DNA from: Pampus argenteus
Taxonomy: Eukaryota > Chordata > Actinopteri > Scombriformes > Stromateidae
NCBI GenBank assembly: GCA_036937835.1
Contig: CM072879.1
Location: 11,954,001 to 12,018,000, forward strand
Length of the DNA stretch: 64,000 bases
Direction: 5' to 3'
Made by a program: the position numbers and the translations under genes. Of the stretch, positions 25,627 through 37,642 are shown piece after piece (within the stretch, counting starts at the first letter, position 1; the number at the start of each line of letters is the position of its first letter). The notes under the pieces are model-generated. The model was not told the origin of the DNA. It saw only the letters and a program-made list of their open reading frames with translations, and did no database searches.

Positions 25627-27815
25627 AAGGCGCAAGCCGCCTCACGCGGCTGCAGCTCCTGTGATCGGGTCAACCGAAATGTAAGACTTAAGGGAAGCGG
25701 TTCAGTTTCGATGGTGTCCGTAACACGTTCAGCATCATATTCTGACCACCCATGTGAGGAAAAGAAACCCTGAAAGCGTAGGTCTTTAGGCAGGTTACAC
25801 TCTGCCGTTTTTGTCGGTATAATGTTTTAGATGTGTGGGACCATGCACCTTTCGAAGAAACGGTGCTGAAAGAAATGGTTTAGCGGTACATTAAGATAGG
25901 ATTTTTCTTATTTTTTATTACAATTAAGGTACTTCTTAACTCTGTTACAGGAGATGTCAGTGATGAATTATGATGTTAGAGATATCAGATAATGAGTGAG
26001 TGAGTAAGTCATTAAAACATTTGCAAGGCGCGAACTGCCTGCTAACACAATGAATGTGCAATCTGGAGTTTTCTAGAGAACCAAGGAATTGTTTTTTCCA
26101 TTTCAGTGTCAAACGCCAACCTATGCACCTTTCTTTCATACTGCATCTTAATTTCAGGCTGTTTTCAGATTTGTTTGTCTTCATCCAGTGCTAATTCACT
26201 ATATAAATAATAAGAACATCATTGATATTTTTGAGAGTTTGGGTTTTTTAGTCCAGTTCATTTTTAAGTGTCTTATTTTTGGACTATGAAGAGGGGGAAA
26301 GCTCTCACTGAGCACTACAGGCCTCTCTGACAGTGTGATTTCTGCTGGCTATGACTGTGTCAGCTGAATTGGCATTGTTTACCCAGAGATGATTTTAGCA
26401 CTTCTGCAGTTTTGATAAGAACAGCTGGAGGAGGAGAGCAGATTTCACAGCGGGAAACTCAGGAATGTTCTGCCAGGAAAGTTGAAGTGCAACGCGATTA
26501 TTACTCCATGGTAGCACAGCCACATTTCTGCTGCAGAAATAACCCCACACAGTACTAAAACCGAGACGTCAAGCTTTGCTGTAAATGTTTATAATCCACA
26601 TTGATTTGATTTTACATTTTTTATTTGGCTGTGAGATTATCCTTTTGGGTTATGACTTAGTTCTTCAGATGATAGTTTTGACAATTCTGTGCAATACATT
26701 GAAGAAAGGTGATGAAATAGCATGAATGTCATATTTCACTGCTGAAACCAAACAAATCAAAATGCTCACACATACAAAATAACAAATGTAAGTGTGTTTT
26801 TTTTTAGTTGACTTAAATTATAGAAGCGTGAACTAGATAAGCTATAGGGGCTGTTATTTTTTATGTGCCATAATTTGATAAAGCTTACCAGATGCCATGA
26901 CATTGGCTCCACATGAGCTGAGGGTACATGTGACTTACTTTATTTTATTACCTAATGATGTTGGTGATGAGAGAATTTTTTTTTTAGCTCTTAACTTCGA
27001 AGTTCTCATGCTGTAGGTATTTTTTTTTTTTTGCACAGTCGATTATGACCAAAAGCAGGAAGGGATTTAGTTGGTCAAAAGTTGAAACTGATGTGTCTCA
27101 GAAGCCGACAATCAAACACAACATGGACACTAAGTGATGAATGTGACAATACTTTATTTTTATTACATGAATTATTGTGATGCTGCTCCTCAGACAATGT
27201 CTGATAGAGGAATAATAAGGGCTCCTATATAAAATATCCACCTTTATTTCCCTGTATTTGTTCACAAAAGTCTGTTTTGTATCTTCTTTTTTTTCTTTTC
27301 ATTTTTGTACTAATTACTGTTTTTTTTTTTTTTTTCAAAAAGCCAGATTTGATATTTGCCCTAACACATTCCACGCTGTCAGTCATCTGAAAAGCTGTAG
27401 ATTTATTTTCATGCTTAAATATTTTCATTATGGTTGAAAGGGCCCCTTCCTGTCTGAATTAAGCAATAATGTTTGAAAATCAAAAGCAAAAAAAATGACG
27501 AAAAAAAAAAAATAGATGATGTATGTAGTATGATGATAGAAGTCCTACCAATAAGATCTTTAGCCTAAGTTAAAGATCTATTTGTAAACCGCTTTTTTCC
27601 TTCACAAGTGGACAAAAAACAGCATCTGAGTTGTTGAAAAATTGAGTATCAACATTCCCAGGTTTGTGTTACAGTGTTCAACCCGCCTTTTACCTCCCGT
27701 TGCCTCTGACGGACATTTCTTCACTACCTACGATGTGGAGGAGATGTCACGATCAGTACAGCTTGTTCTGCTTTTGTAGCACCTTATTTGGAGAGTCCCA
27801 AACCTATTGATTGCT

Positions 27816-27821
27816 AATAAA
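27816..27821 (+). terminator. tmem64: Polyadenylation signal AATAAA, proximal tmem64 candidate
   Basis: Canonical hexamer 2.2 kb after the tmem64 stop. Confidence 0.4.
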
Positions 27822-28512
27822 TGTTTTAGTATTAAAACTATCGCTGCTGTCGTGTGAAAAATCTTCAAAATCAGACCTAAACACTAAAACCTTTTCTGTT
27901 TTTTTTTTTTACTTGAAGTGAAAGTTTTCTCCGGATGAGAAAATGTAATAAACACACAAGGCTTTCACATGACAGCGGTGATGTTGTTTAGGGAAGTTCT
28001 CCAAACAAAGTGTGATTTGTGTAGCTGTTCTGCTCAGAAGTCGGAAAAGAAGTGGACGTTATACCATGTTTAATCCAAAAATGAAACACATAAAACTTGA
28101 TCTGTAGACACACATCATAATATTTATACTCTTAACTGGAATTTTGAAAAACTTGAGATTTTTGGGGAAAACTGTTAAAGGTTTGGTTCTTCCGAGGTGG
28201 GCTCTACTTAACTTAGATATAGTTATGCAACAACTGATTCCTAAGGGAAGTATATTTCATAGGCACCAACACAAGACCTAAATCTGGGATGTAACTGCAC
28301 ACTTGAACTGTTGGTACTTAAATATATAGGAGTATAGTGTGAGATCGTTAACTTAAAAGGTCATATGTGGTGCTATGAAATGCAATACTTCCCTATCTGT
28401 ATCAAGTGCATTACACATATACTGTATTTTGTAATACAGAGAATTCTACAGTGTATAAATATTGATATTTATCACTGTATGATGCTTGTTCAGTGTTATT
28501 TATGAGAGAAAA

Positions 28513-28518
28513 AATAAA
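28513..28518 (+). terminator. tmem64: Polyadenylation signal AATAAA, distal tmem64 candidate
   Basis: Canonical hexamer followed within 50 bases by a genomic A run and a T-rich downstream element. Confidence 0.5.
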
Positions 28519-28540
28519 ACCTGTCAGACTTTGTTAAAAA

Positions 28541-31500
28541 AAAAAAAAATTCTCTAGTTTTTTTTTTGTACTTGCACTTTTTTAATCACGTACAAACATG
28601 GTTGCAACTAAAGATTATTTTCATTATTGACTAATCTGGTGATTAAAATGTCATAAAACTGAATGAATGTCACGATATCCTAGAGCAAAAAGGTGATGTC
28701 TTCAAATGTATGTTTTTGTCTTACAAACCTAACACAAAATATTCAATTTACTATAATGAAACTTCCAAGAAAACCAGCAAATTCTGACATTTGAGAACCT
28801 GGAGCATCACACGTTTGGTGTTTTTGCTTGGAAATAAAGGACTTAAAGATCAATATCTTTACAGCTCTACATCCAAATATATAACTCATCAAAATATTTT
28901 AGCTATTGATTCTCAGCAGATACTAATAGATATTTATCATAAATCATCTAATTGGCTTTTTGTTTAATAATTTACAGCTCAGGAGATAAAATACTGAGTT
29001 TCTTTTTGCTTTTACTAAACTTTCTGTCAACCTTGAAGCCTAAACTAACCGGTATCAGAAGGAAAACTCTCACATCTCTACAGATGTGTCCAGAGAAATG
29101 GGTTTAAAAGCTCCAACTGTAACTCTCGTATCTAATAATCTTTGTTGAGCTACGACACATTTCATCAAATCCCTTTTCCCTACATCATAACCTCACCCTC
29201 AATCCCAGTGTTAAGACTTTAAATATCATCTGTCTTTATCCCTAACCCAAGACAAAATGTTCTTGCTCTGAAGGTTTCCCCTTATCTTGCAAACCTCTAA
29301 ATAACTGGCAGTCCTCAAATATGCAGCAGCGGCAGCACTGTATGGCCAGAAATAATGTTGGCTTCTGGGGCAGTTTGTCACAGCGATTTTGAAGTGAAGC
29401 AGTGATGGATGTGGCTGCGCTGATATATAGTGGAGCAGCGCTGCCACCACTTACGCTTGCCCTTGCCTTGGCTGTAACAAGCTATTTGTACAGGAGGGGA
29501 AGTGGGTGTTTGTGTGGACGGTGTCTGACAGACATGGCTCAGATAGATTTTCCTTCTTGTGAGTAGTGCTGTGCCTTCACCACAAACCACATAAACACAC
29601 ACACACACAGTGGAAAAGCTACTCACAGCCCAAATACAAAAACAAAACAACCCCAAAAGGATCCAGGCCATAGCTTATCAATCAAACACAAAGAAAGCAG
29701 ACTTCTTTTGCATTTTATTGCTTCATCTGGTACCAGGAACTGCAGCACAAATGTCTGTTGAACTTCACACAGCCCGTCGATCTCTTCCGGGCTCACGTCA
29801 GATCTGCGTCCAATCCATCATCATCCAACCCTGCCCTCAAAGGACAAACCTCATCCTGGAGTCTCCCTGCTAGGCAAATGGATACGTCCACCCAAAACCG
29901 AAAACATTCATTTTAACAGGCCTCAAATGAAAAGCTCTGGTTCTCGACAAGGGCTGCTCCAAAAATACATCTGTGAGGCTGTGAGGCTGCTTGGAAAACA
30001 CATCTCAGAGTCAGAAATTGTAGAAGGAAAAAAAAAAACACAGTCTGAGATGATCTTGGAAAACGTCCATGCAGCCTTCCAGAGGAAAACTTATCAGTGA
30101 ATGTTTATGGATTTGTGGAGGAGTGGGACGTTGTTCGGTCTCTGGCAGAGGGATCCTGCTCAAGGCACTCAGTTAAATCACATGACCACTTTCTTGGCCC
30201 AGACAGCTGTTGCCTCCATCTGTACCATCTACTATACATGACCTGCTGCTGTGCTCCTCCTCCGTACTGTAGTGTGTAACTGCTGTAACACAAGAAGGAC
30301 CCTATGGGAGGCAACCTCAGAGTTACTTGCACGTGATATCCATTCTGTGCTGGCATGATGCTGAGATTAAATTGTATCACAGATGCCGACCATATACTGT
30401 ATCTGTTTTTTCATGTACTTAACAACACTAAATGTCTACTGAAAACAGAGCTGAAATAGGTAATAAGTTGTAATAAAATACAACATTTATTGTAGCATTA
30501 ATGTGCATTTTCCCCATTTTTTTTAATCTGACATTAGCCTACATGCAAACACATGAAATATCAAAAGCCCAGTTCTTAATTTGACTCATTCAAATAACAG
30601 AATAATCAGAAAATCTGAGATTTGTGTCACCATTGGTTAAATTTGGATTATATGAGCCTGTGTGGCATAAATCAGAAAAAGAGAAAGCTCACGCTTGAAG
30701 TTTTAAATAAGGTTTTAGGTGACCTCACACTCATCAGTTCATGTGTCGTTGCTAATCATGAAACAGGGAGCGGGGGGGACAAACAAGGGAGGGACGCCTG
30801 ATCTCATGACGCCTGCTCCCAGGGAAGAGTCACATCTGTGTCCTCTCCTAAGGTCAGCTCTTCCTCAGACTGTGTTATAAAAAAAACAGTGCTTAGTAAA
30901 CACGAAAAAACACTCAGATTTTAAGGGCTACAGAGCAAGGCGAGGGAGACAGTGTGTTGGCGGCTGGGGGAATGTGAGGAGGAGGTAACATCTGGTTTTG
31001 GGTGGAACTGAGGCCTACAGCAACACAATCATAAAAAAACAATGTTTAAGAGTAAAGCTGCTATTAAATCATACCATGCAGCATCACGCTAACAGGCCTT
31101 TTTCAGTTCACATGTCAACTGATTACAGTAATAATTATACCTGTTTTTATCTGGTATGACAATTTAAAATGTAAACTGTGAGAAAAGCCATAATAGTAAT
31201 GTCACTGAAAATTAAAGACAGCTAGAAGATAAAAAAAACCATGTATTCTTATGCTGCAATGAAAAGGTATAAATGCTTCAGTGGGTTATCTGAACCCAAT
31301 TTCACCCTCAGTGACTTACTCATATAATTTACTTCTCATAGTTTATGGAGTAATAGATTCAATAAAAGGGTGCTAATATTTTTATTTATTCATCCGCAAT
31401 AATTTTAATTTGGGGTCATCATTTAGAGACTGGTTTCTTTGTATATTCAGTACTGTCCCAAATTTTCTATCTCATCGACAAGCATTCTTTATCTGTTCAT

Positions 31501-31695
31501 CTTTTACATGTACTTCCTATAATATATATATATACAGTATATATAGTAGGGTCTAAAAGTCTAAGATCACTTATATGTATATATGCAATGTTCCTTTTTT
31601 CCCCAACAGTATAAATGTATCTCTCTAGTGCTCTCTTGTGGTCACATGGCAATACTACATCAACTTCACCAACACAGACAAACCGCATCTTAACA
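28541..31695. other. Convergent intergenic region, tmem64 to tdp2
   Basis: About 3.1 kb holds no supported gene. Open frames around 29.2-30.4 kb are short, overlap on both strands and resemble nothing known. This interval contains the junction between the human chr8-like and chr6-like syntenic blocks. Confidence 0.7.
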
Positions 31696-31701
31696 TTTAT
31701 T
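31696..31701 (-). terminator. tdp2: Polyadenylation signal of tdp2 (AATAAA on the minus strand)
   Basis: TTTATT on the plus strand lies 119 bases past the tdp2 stop codon, giving a very short 3' UTR. Confidence 0.6.
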
Positions 31702-31819
31702 GGAAGAAAAAAAAACTTGAGCATAGAGAAAATGTTACTAAGGCAAATGTAAAACAAAACAAACTAGACAAGCTTATCTAAAAGGAAATTTTGTGTGTCA
31801 GCTTATTTTGTGTCTCTCT

Positions 31820-33668
31820 CTACCCGGCAGAGAAGCTACAGTAGATGCCCCAGTGATCACTAGTGTAGCGGCCGCAGTCCAGCTTCTCCAGCCCAATCAA
31901 GGCCATGTGGTCAGGGACCCGACGTGGGACTCCATCTTTGGTTGCTGGGCGGAGGTAGACCCGGTCGAAGCGGCAGCGGCTGACGTAGGGAACAGTCTTG
32001 TTACTGTTGGTTTTGGTGTCCCATGTGTAGCGGCAGTGCTCCTGCTTGCCCAGTCGCTCCCAGATATCACAGACGCTGGAGGGCAGGCCCACCTTGGCCA
32101 CCTGAAACAGAGCCAGGCCATGTATTACTAAAGAGGTACATTTGTGATTACATGTACAGACAACGGTGAACCGGAAAGACCAACGACTAACCTCGGTGTC
32201 CCTCAGGTTTGTGTCCCCTCCAAACAGGACTGTGACATCATCGGGTGCCTCCCTCATCCTCTGCATCACCACTCGCAGCTGCTTCATCCGCTCTTCTCCA
32301 TGGCCTTTACAGCTTTCGAGGTGGGACGTCATTAGACACAACTTCTGGCCTTTGAAATTCACCTGATTTGCAAAGAATCAACATAACAAGTTATCAATTA
32401 TAATAGATTTAGATTATTTAGACAGCTGTCTGTGTGTGCACCAACCTGAGCTATGAGCAGATTCCTCATCATTTGAGTGGTGGGGTAAGTGACTATCTCG
32501 CTCTCCACTAGTTTGACTCGTGCCTTCTTTAGCATCATCCCAGTGAAGTAACCTTCTTCACCACCTGGTCAGTACAAATGAAAAGAGGCTGTAGTTTAAA
32601 CTGCTGAGCTCCTGTATCATACAGGTGTGGGGTCTTGTATAAGAGCCTGTGTATAACTATGTGTGTAGACACATTTGCAATAAAAAAATACACATATCTC
32701 TCAACATACTGTATTTTACCTTCAATGATCAGGTAGCTGACGGCCCGTTTCTTCAAATACTGGACATAAGGTGGAATGAGCTCCTGCAGGAACACCACGT
32801 CAGGAGTGTATCTACATGAAAAGAAGATTCACTTCTCAAATCTGCCTTTCCTCCATCTGATAACCTGAGTTTCACCACAAAGACTAGATAGCCAAATACA
32901 ACATCAAGTGGGGTCTACAAGGAGTTAAAGTGTATAAACGCAGGCTTACAAGACTAAGAAGGAGCACAGGCCTCTGGCGCGTTCTGCAAGGTTGTCTGTA
33001 TCAAGTCCATCCACGTTCCAGGAGATCAGTGACAGTTTGTCGTCATCTTCCTCTGAGGGTTTATGTGTGGAGGCAGGACTGTCTTCAGTCAAATCTATGC
33101 TGCAACATTTTTAGAAACTGTTAATTCAGAATTACAGTATATTATATAGGCTATAATATCATCACAGTTACATCTACAGCACATCTACCAGTCTCGAGGA
33201 GGTTTTTCTTCAATCTTAGGTCTTTCTTCGACCTTTGGTCTCTTAGTTGGGGGGCTGGTCTTTCTCTTTGGAGAATCTTCTACTTCAAATACTCTCTCCA
33301 AGTCAGCCTCAAAGAATGAGTTCAAAGCTCTCTGAAAGTGGTGGGGAAAAAAAGTATTATTTTTGTTTATCACACTGTTAAGTAAATGAGGGAATATTCA
33401 ACCTTATGCCACAGTTGGTCAGCTGCAGTAGTAAAGTACTGCACGTTAGACACCACTTGTAGTGCTTAATCTCCAGCTAATGTCACATCTCAGAGGTGTG
33501 TTATTGGTGTAGCTACTCTACCTCCATCTCCCAGTCATTTTCAGCCAGGTAGCACTGAGCCACAGCGCTGTCAGTTCCTGTTATTACAACGAACTCATCG
33601 CAGAGACGAGTTCTGCTTTCTTCCACGTTAGAAACTGACGGTTTGTCTGAGTCGGGTGTGGTGGCCAT
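31820..33668 (-). CDS. tdp2: tdp2, tyrosyl-DNA phosphodiesterase 2
   Basis: Seven exons: 33522-33668, 33189-33331, 32950-33099, 32720-32811, 32446-32564, 32192-32362 and 31820-32101. They total 1104 nt, exactly 368 codons with the stop (367 aa; human 362). The N-terminus (about residues 20-65) resembles the UBA-like domain. The endonuclease/exonuclease/phosphatase fold follows, with SWNVDGLD (Asn125), FLQE (Glu157), GGDTNLRD (Asp267) and the terminal SDHWG (His357). These correspond to human Asn120, Glu152, Asp262 and His351, so the active site looks intact. The enzyme removes 5'-phosphotyrosyl topoisomerase 2 adducts from DNA ends in a Mg-dependent reaction in the nucleus. The start ATG at 33668 is the first in frame. 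The gene is divergent from acot13, as in human 6p22.3. Fish have tdp2 paralogues, so the a/b suffix is not assigned. Confidence 0.96.
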
Positions 33669-34082
33669 TTTAATGAGCCAGTTTAACTCGTAGGAACCGG
33701 AATAAAATTAGCGGAGGTAAATGTAAACGTTAGTCGTCGTTTTGCATGTTACATAGAGTCAAGTTTATCTAAGGTGTGCCGGTGAAAGGCTTCCGGGTGA
33801 ACTTTATCACATCCAACAGAACAGCTAACTGTGGATTATTAAAACGCAACCACTCTATATGTACAACAAATATGCTCTCACCTTTTTGGTGTACAATTAT
33901 TAATAAATGTCATCATATGTCATCATTATTGTGGAGTTGGTTGCTTTTTAATGTACAAATCAGATCGTTACGCACTCTGTCGTTATTTTGGCTAGTTTCA
34001 TCCGGACGACTTTCCAAACGCACCTATTTCCGGTGAGAAATAAACATATGTTTGACATTGGCCGCGTTTATAGACGTTTAAT
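33669..34082. promoter_or_regulatory. Candidate bidirectional promoter, tdp2 / acot13
   Basis: Only 414 bp separate the two divergent start codons, and this includes both 5' UTRs. The outer parts contain CpG sites and ETS-like CCGGAA/TTCCGG motifs (near 33698, 33792 and 34028), typical of housekeeping bidirectional promoters. No TATA box is evident near either start. Confidence 0.6.
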
Positions 34083-34936
34083 ATGGTTTCGCTGTCTTTA
34101 AACTCGTTAAAACAAATAATGAAAGCAATGGTAGATAACCCAGGCTTCGACAGAGTCCTGAGCAAGGTAAAGACACACATCCCGTCATATTTCTTCACCG
34201 TTTTAAGATTTTTTTCTCTGTAAATACTAAACGTACTGAAAGTCATTTTCAATAACAGCACCTACTTAACACTATGTAAACGCATCGTCGCACTGAGTTA
34301 GTCAATAAAATGTGTGTTTTCTCAGGTAGATATTTTGTCTGCCAGCCCGGGGAAGATGGTGTGTGAGATGCAGGTACAAGAGGAGCACACCAACCGGGGA
34401 GGGACGCTGCACGGCGGGCTGACAGCTACCCTGGTCGATGTCATCTCCACCGTGGCCATCATGAACAGTGACAGGGGATCACCGGGAGTCAGTGTGGACA
34501 TGAACATAACGTGAGTCCATTAACAGTGAAAACATTAAAACAAATTGCAATGGCTGTAGAGTTCATAAGTTAATTACCAATGTAAGGTGTAAAGTGAAAT
34601 ATGGTAAATGTACTTTAAGACATGGTACTGAGACTCACAGCAAGTACTTAGACTAACCAACAGCCCAAGTTTGAAAAATGTATCTATCATTAAACATTAC
34701 TAAAGGTTGAATAATTTCAGATTAAAGAATAACCTCATAACTACAGATGACTGGCATAAACATTACTGTTTTACAGATACATGAATGCTGCCAAGATCGG
34801 AGAAGACATACTCATCACTGCTCAGGTTCTGAAGCAAGGAAGGACGTTGGCGTTTGCCACAGTGGATCTAACCAGCAAGGCCACAGGGAAGCTCATAGCA
34901 CAAGGGAGGCACACCAAGCACCTCGGCAGCAGCTAA
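34083..34936 (+). CDS. acot13: acot13, acyl-CoA thioesterase 13 (THEM2)
   Basis: Three exons, 34083-34166, 34326-34510 and 34777-34936, give 429 nt and 142 aa (human 140). The protein is a single hot-dog fold domain. The signature HTNRGGTLHGGLTATLVD contains the conserved Asn (residue 51) and Asp (residue 66), equivalent to the human catalytic Asn50/Asp65. GVSVDMNITYM and the C-terminal GKLIAQGRHTKHLG are family hallmarks. The enzyme hydrolyses medium- and long-chain acyl-CoAs to free fatty acid and CoA as a homotetramer, in cytosol and mitochondria. A shared promoter with tdp2 is likely. No missing catalytic residue is seen. Confidence 0.96.
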
Positions 34937-35216
34937 ACTGTCTCTAATCTCTAACCTCTAATCTGTGCCTGTCTGTAAAATACCAGATCATGTCACTGTA
35001 CTGTCATAACAATGGATTCTAAAGATGTAAAATAACGTCTGTCTGTAAATAGTTAGCAAAACCACTGCCGGTGTGTAAAATGTAGATACAAATCATGCTC
35101 ATGGCTGGTTACTTAATGACATGTTGATACTACAGTCACATATTAGTTACAGAGAAACTAACAGCTGTATGGTCAGAGTCAACCCTGAACTAAGTATCAA
35201 TGATTCATGCACATGC

Positions 35217-35222
35217 AATAAA
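35217..35222 (+). terminator. acot13: Polyadenylation signal AATAAA, acot13
   Basis: First canonical hexamer after the acot13 stop, 281 bases downstream. Confidence 0.55.
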
Positions 35223-35414
35223 ACAAATGGACAAGAGTTCTGCTTTCAGAATTTGCACTGTATTGGGATATGCTCAGCATTGATTGATTTGAGAATCATC
35301 ACCAGGAAAAAAATAGAAATTACACACCTTATACCCTTTTCAATTGAACACACTGAATCAACAAATTATATGTACGTTATATTCTTTTGACAAGCAAGCC
35401 TGCAAAAATCCAAT

Positions 35415-35420
35415 TTTAAT
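35415..35420 (-). terminator. c6orf62: Candidate polyadenylation signal ATTAAA, c6orf62
   Basis: No canonical AATAAA was found on the minus strand between the stop codon and the acot13 3' end. This common variant hexamer is the best candidate. Confidence 0.3.
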
Positions 35421-36480
35421 TTGATGAGCATGGCAGCAAATTACCTTAATTTTAGTAGGTCAAATTAAACAAAAAAATTAGTTAGCTTTCAGCAACTTGT
35501 GTTAGGTACGTTAAGTTTAAACAAAAGTCATTTCAGTTTCTCACCAACCCACATCCAAAAATAAAACAAAAACATAAAACGTCAGATTTCAGTATCTTAA
35601 ATGAATAGTGCATGAACGGCTTGAACGGTGACAATGACCTTCAACATCTAACCAACATGTCTCAACTTTGTGTACAATGCCTTTCAAGTCACTCAAGATT
35701 TTAGCAAAGGCCTGCCTAGCATTTTTCAGAGGAAAGCAAATGACACCAAAACATTTCTTTAAAAGTCCAGCAAAAAACTAAGGCGGTTTATAAGAAGCAA
35801 TACCTACACCATATGATTTGACAAACATTGTTCATCTTGTTATCTTTGCTTACACAGGTGTTTTCACCTGTCCTTGGTCAGAAGATTGTGTAAAGTTGTT
35901 CTAGAAACCCCATTGACATTACAAACAAGCTTTAACAATCCTTTCTTATGACAACAAGGATATAAAACACGTCCATTTGAGAACCACCGTGAAGAGCTGT
36001 GTATTGTTTGTTCCTGTTTTGATGCAACATAAAGAGTTCCTTCAATGACCGGTGCTGTTGACAGTGTGGCTCCAAGAGAACAACCAACCACTCAAAATCA
36101 ATGTTCGTGCAGGTTCAAATAAACAAAAATTGGATGAGTGAGTAGAAGGGAATGAAGAGGGAGTGAAATAAAAAAAACAAAAAAACAAACAAACAAAAAA
36201 AAAAAAAAAAAAAAAAGAACTAGGGAACCAATCCAAAAATGGCAGAGAGAAGAGGAGGAACATTGGGAGCGTGAGGAAAAAAAAGGATGGGAACTGAATC
36301 AGCTTCAGGTCAGGGAGGGGAGAACAAGTAGGTAACAAAAGAGGAGAGATCCAAGCACAAGTTCAAATCTTTTTTTAAAAAGGAAACTGGTGGAAATGAG
36401 TACATCAATTTGCTTCTGAAGGCTTAGGCAGGAGGGCGGGGAAGGGCTTTTCCCTATGTGGCTGGGTGGAGTAGGAAGCC

Positions 36481-37642
36481 TTAATCAGGCATGTATGGTC
36501 GGAGGTGATCCTCGATGTCTCCCACACCCCAGCAGGTCAGCTGGTCTTGGGGCAAGTACAGGCAGAGGCTGCACAACTTGAAAACTGTGGCCTTGGTTTT
36601 AGGAGTCTGCAAGAGATTAGGACAGAGAAGGTCAGTAGAAAGTGTTTGGAGGCTGTATAAAGCAGCTGGTGGTGCCATCTTTGAAAGCTTTTCACAACTA
36701 TGCTGCTATAGGTTTTCCACTATACTGGCTCACCTGTAAGTGCTGTCTATCCATGAAGAGAAATACAGACTGAGATGGGTTGTTCATGACCATTCCAGCC
36801 TTGTCCTTACGACCCAAAGCATGCAAGCACTGCTTCTCGTAGTCTCCATGATGAAATTCAAACTTGGCCTGTTAATCACACGATAGACTTATGAGCTAAG
36901 ATACATCTGATCATAAAAAAAAGACAATGCATTCAGTTACATTACAATCAAAAAATTAAAAAACGGGATATGAGAAGGTGCCAAGCTCTGACCTGAACAG
37001 GCCTGAAGGGTTCGTCATCAGCCCCCTTCCATCTGGAGAACAGCAGACAGACAATCTTCTCAATGTCGTTGCGTGGCCAAAGGATGAAGTCCATCTCCTG
37101 CGTGCAGCCTATCACATCCTGTAAGAGAAGAACAATGTATTAACACATATTGGCAAGGTGTCGTCTTCTTCAAACCAGTCCCATTGCTAAGACGATTCAC
37201 TCTTACCCTTCGCATCGACTGGTATCGGGGGGCGTGTAGTTGCACAACGTCTTTTTGCAGGAGTTCTATTGAACTCTCTAAAGAGTAGCTGGAATCCCGC
37301 ACACCTCGTAGGATGTTTTCTTCATAGTTGTTGGTCATCACTGGAACCACTTCAGCTACCTCAAAAAGTGCAGACTTCTTTTTCTGTAAAGACAAAAAAA
37401 ACAAAGACAAATATTTGATTATCTTGGCTTGGTTATGTAATGAGGAGCAAGATACTGACTGCAATGACTGGTGTATTTTAAGACTGCTAAATTCTAATGT
37501 TATGCCGACAAACCTTTTCTTTGAAAACGAAGGCTATATAAATCTTGAAGTCAAACTGATCAGCCAAAGATTCCCTTTTCTTCCGTAGTTGAGCTCGAAG
37601 TCGAGTTCTTGTTTGATTTCTTCGTGAAGTTGGGTCCCCCAT
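36481..37642 (-). CDS. c6orf62: C6orf62 homologue, conserved protein of unknown function
   Basis: Five exons: 37514-37642, 37207-37383, 36993-37118, 36734-36868 and 36481-36606. All junctions are phase 0; together they encode 230 aa (human 229). The protein begins MGDPTSRR, has a basic N-terminal helix (LRAQLRKKRESLADQFDF), and contains VMTNNYEENILRGVRDSSYS, QKDVVQLHAPRYQSM, EMDFILWPRNDIEKIVCLLF and the C-terminus DHLRPYMPD. It is nearly identical to the mammalian protein, which implies strong constraint. No signal peptide, membrane segment or catalytic motif is recognised and the function is not known. Position between acot13 and gmnn, in the same orientations, is as in human 6p22.3. Confidence 0.95.

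Larger units (their letters stand above)
25627..28540 (+). other. tmem64: tmem64 3' UTR (inferred)
   Basis: This AT-rich sequence follows the tmem64 stop, with frequent ATTT/TTTA stretches. AATAAA signals occur at 27816 and 28513, suggesting two polyadenylation choices and a UTR of about 2.2 or 2.9 kb. No other gene is seen. Confidence 0.6.
34937..36480. other. Convergent 3' UTRs of acot13 (plus) and c6orf62 (minus)
   Basis: acot13 probably ends near 35240 (signal at 35217). c6orf62 runs leftward to about 35395 if the ATTAAA at 35415-35420 is used. A poly-A stretch at 36168-36216 would be poly-U in the c6orf62 transcript. No gene lies here. Confidence 0.55.

Noticed and set aside
29226..30380. 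Open frames in the tmem64-tdp2 gap
   Set aside because: They are short, overlap each other on both strands and resemble no known protein. They are consistent with random open frames.
31793..32131. 112-codon plus-strand open frame
   Set aside because: It is antisense to the last tdp2 exon, which carries the SDHWG catalytic motif on the minus strand.
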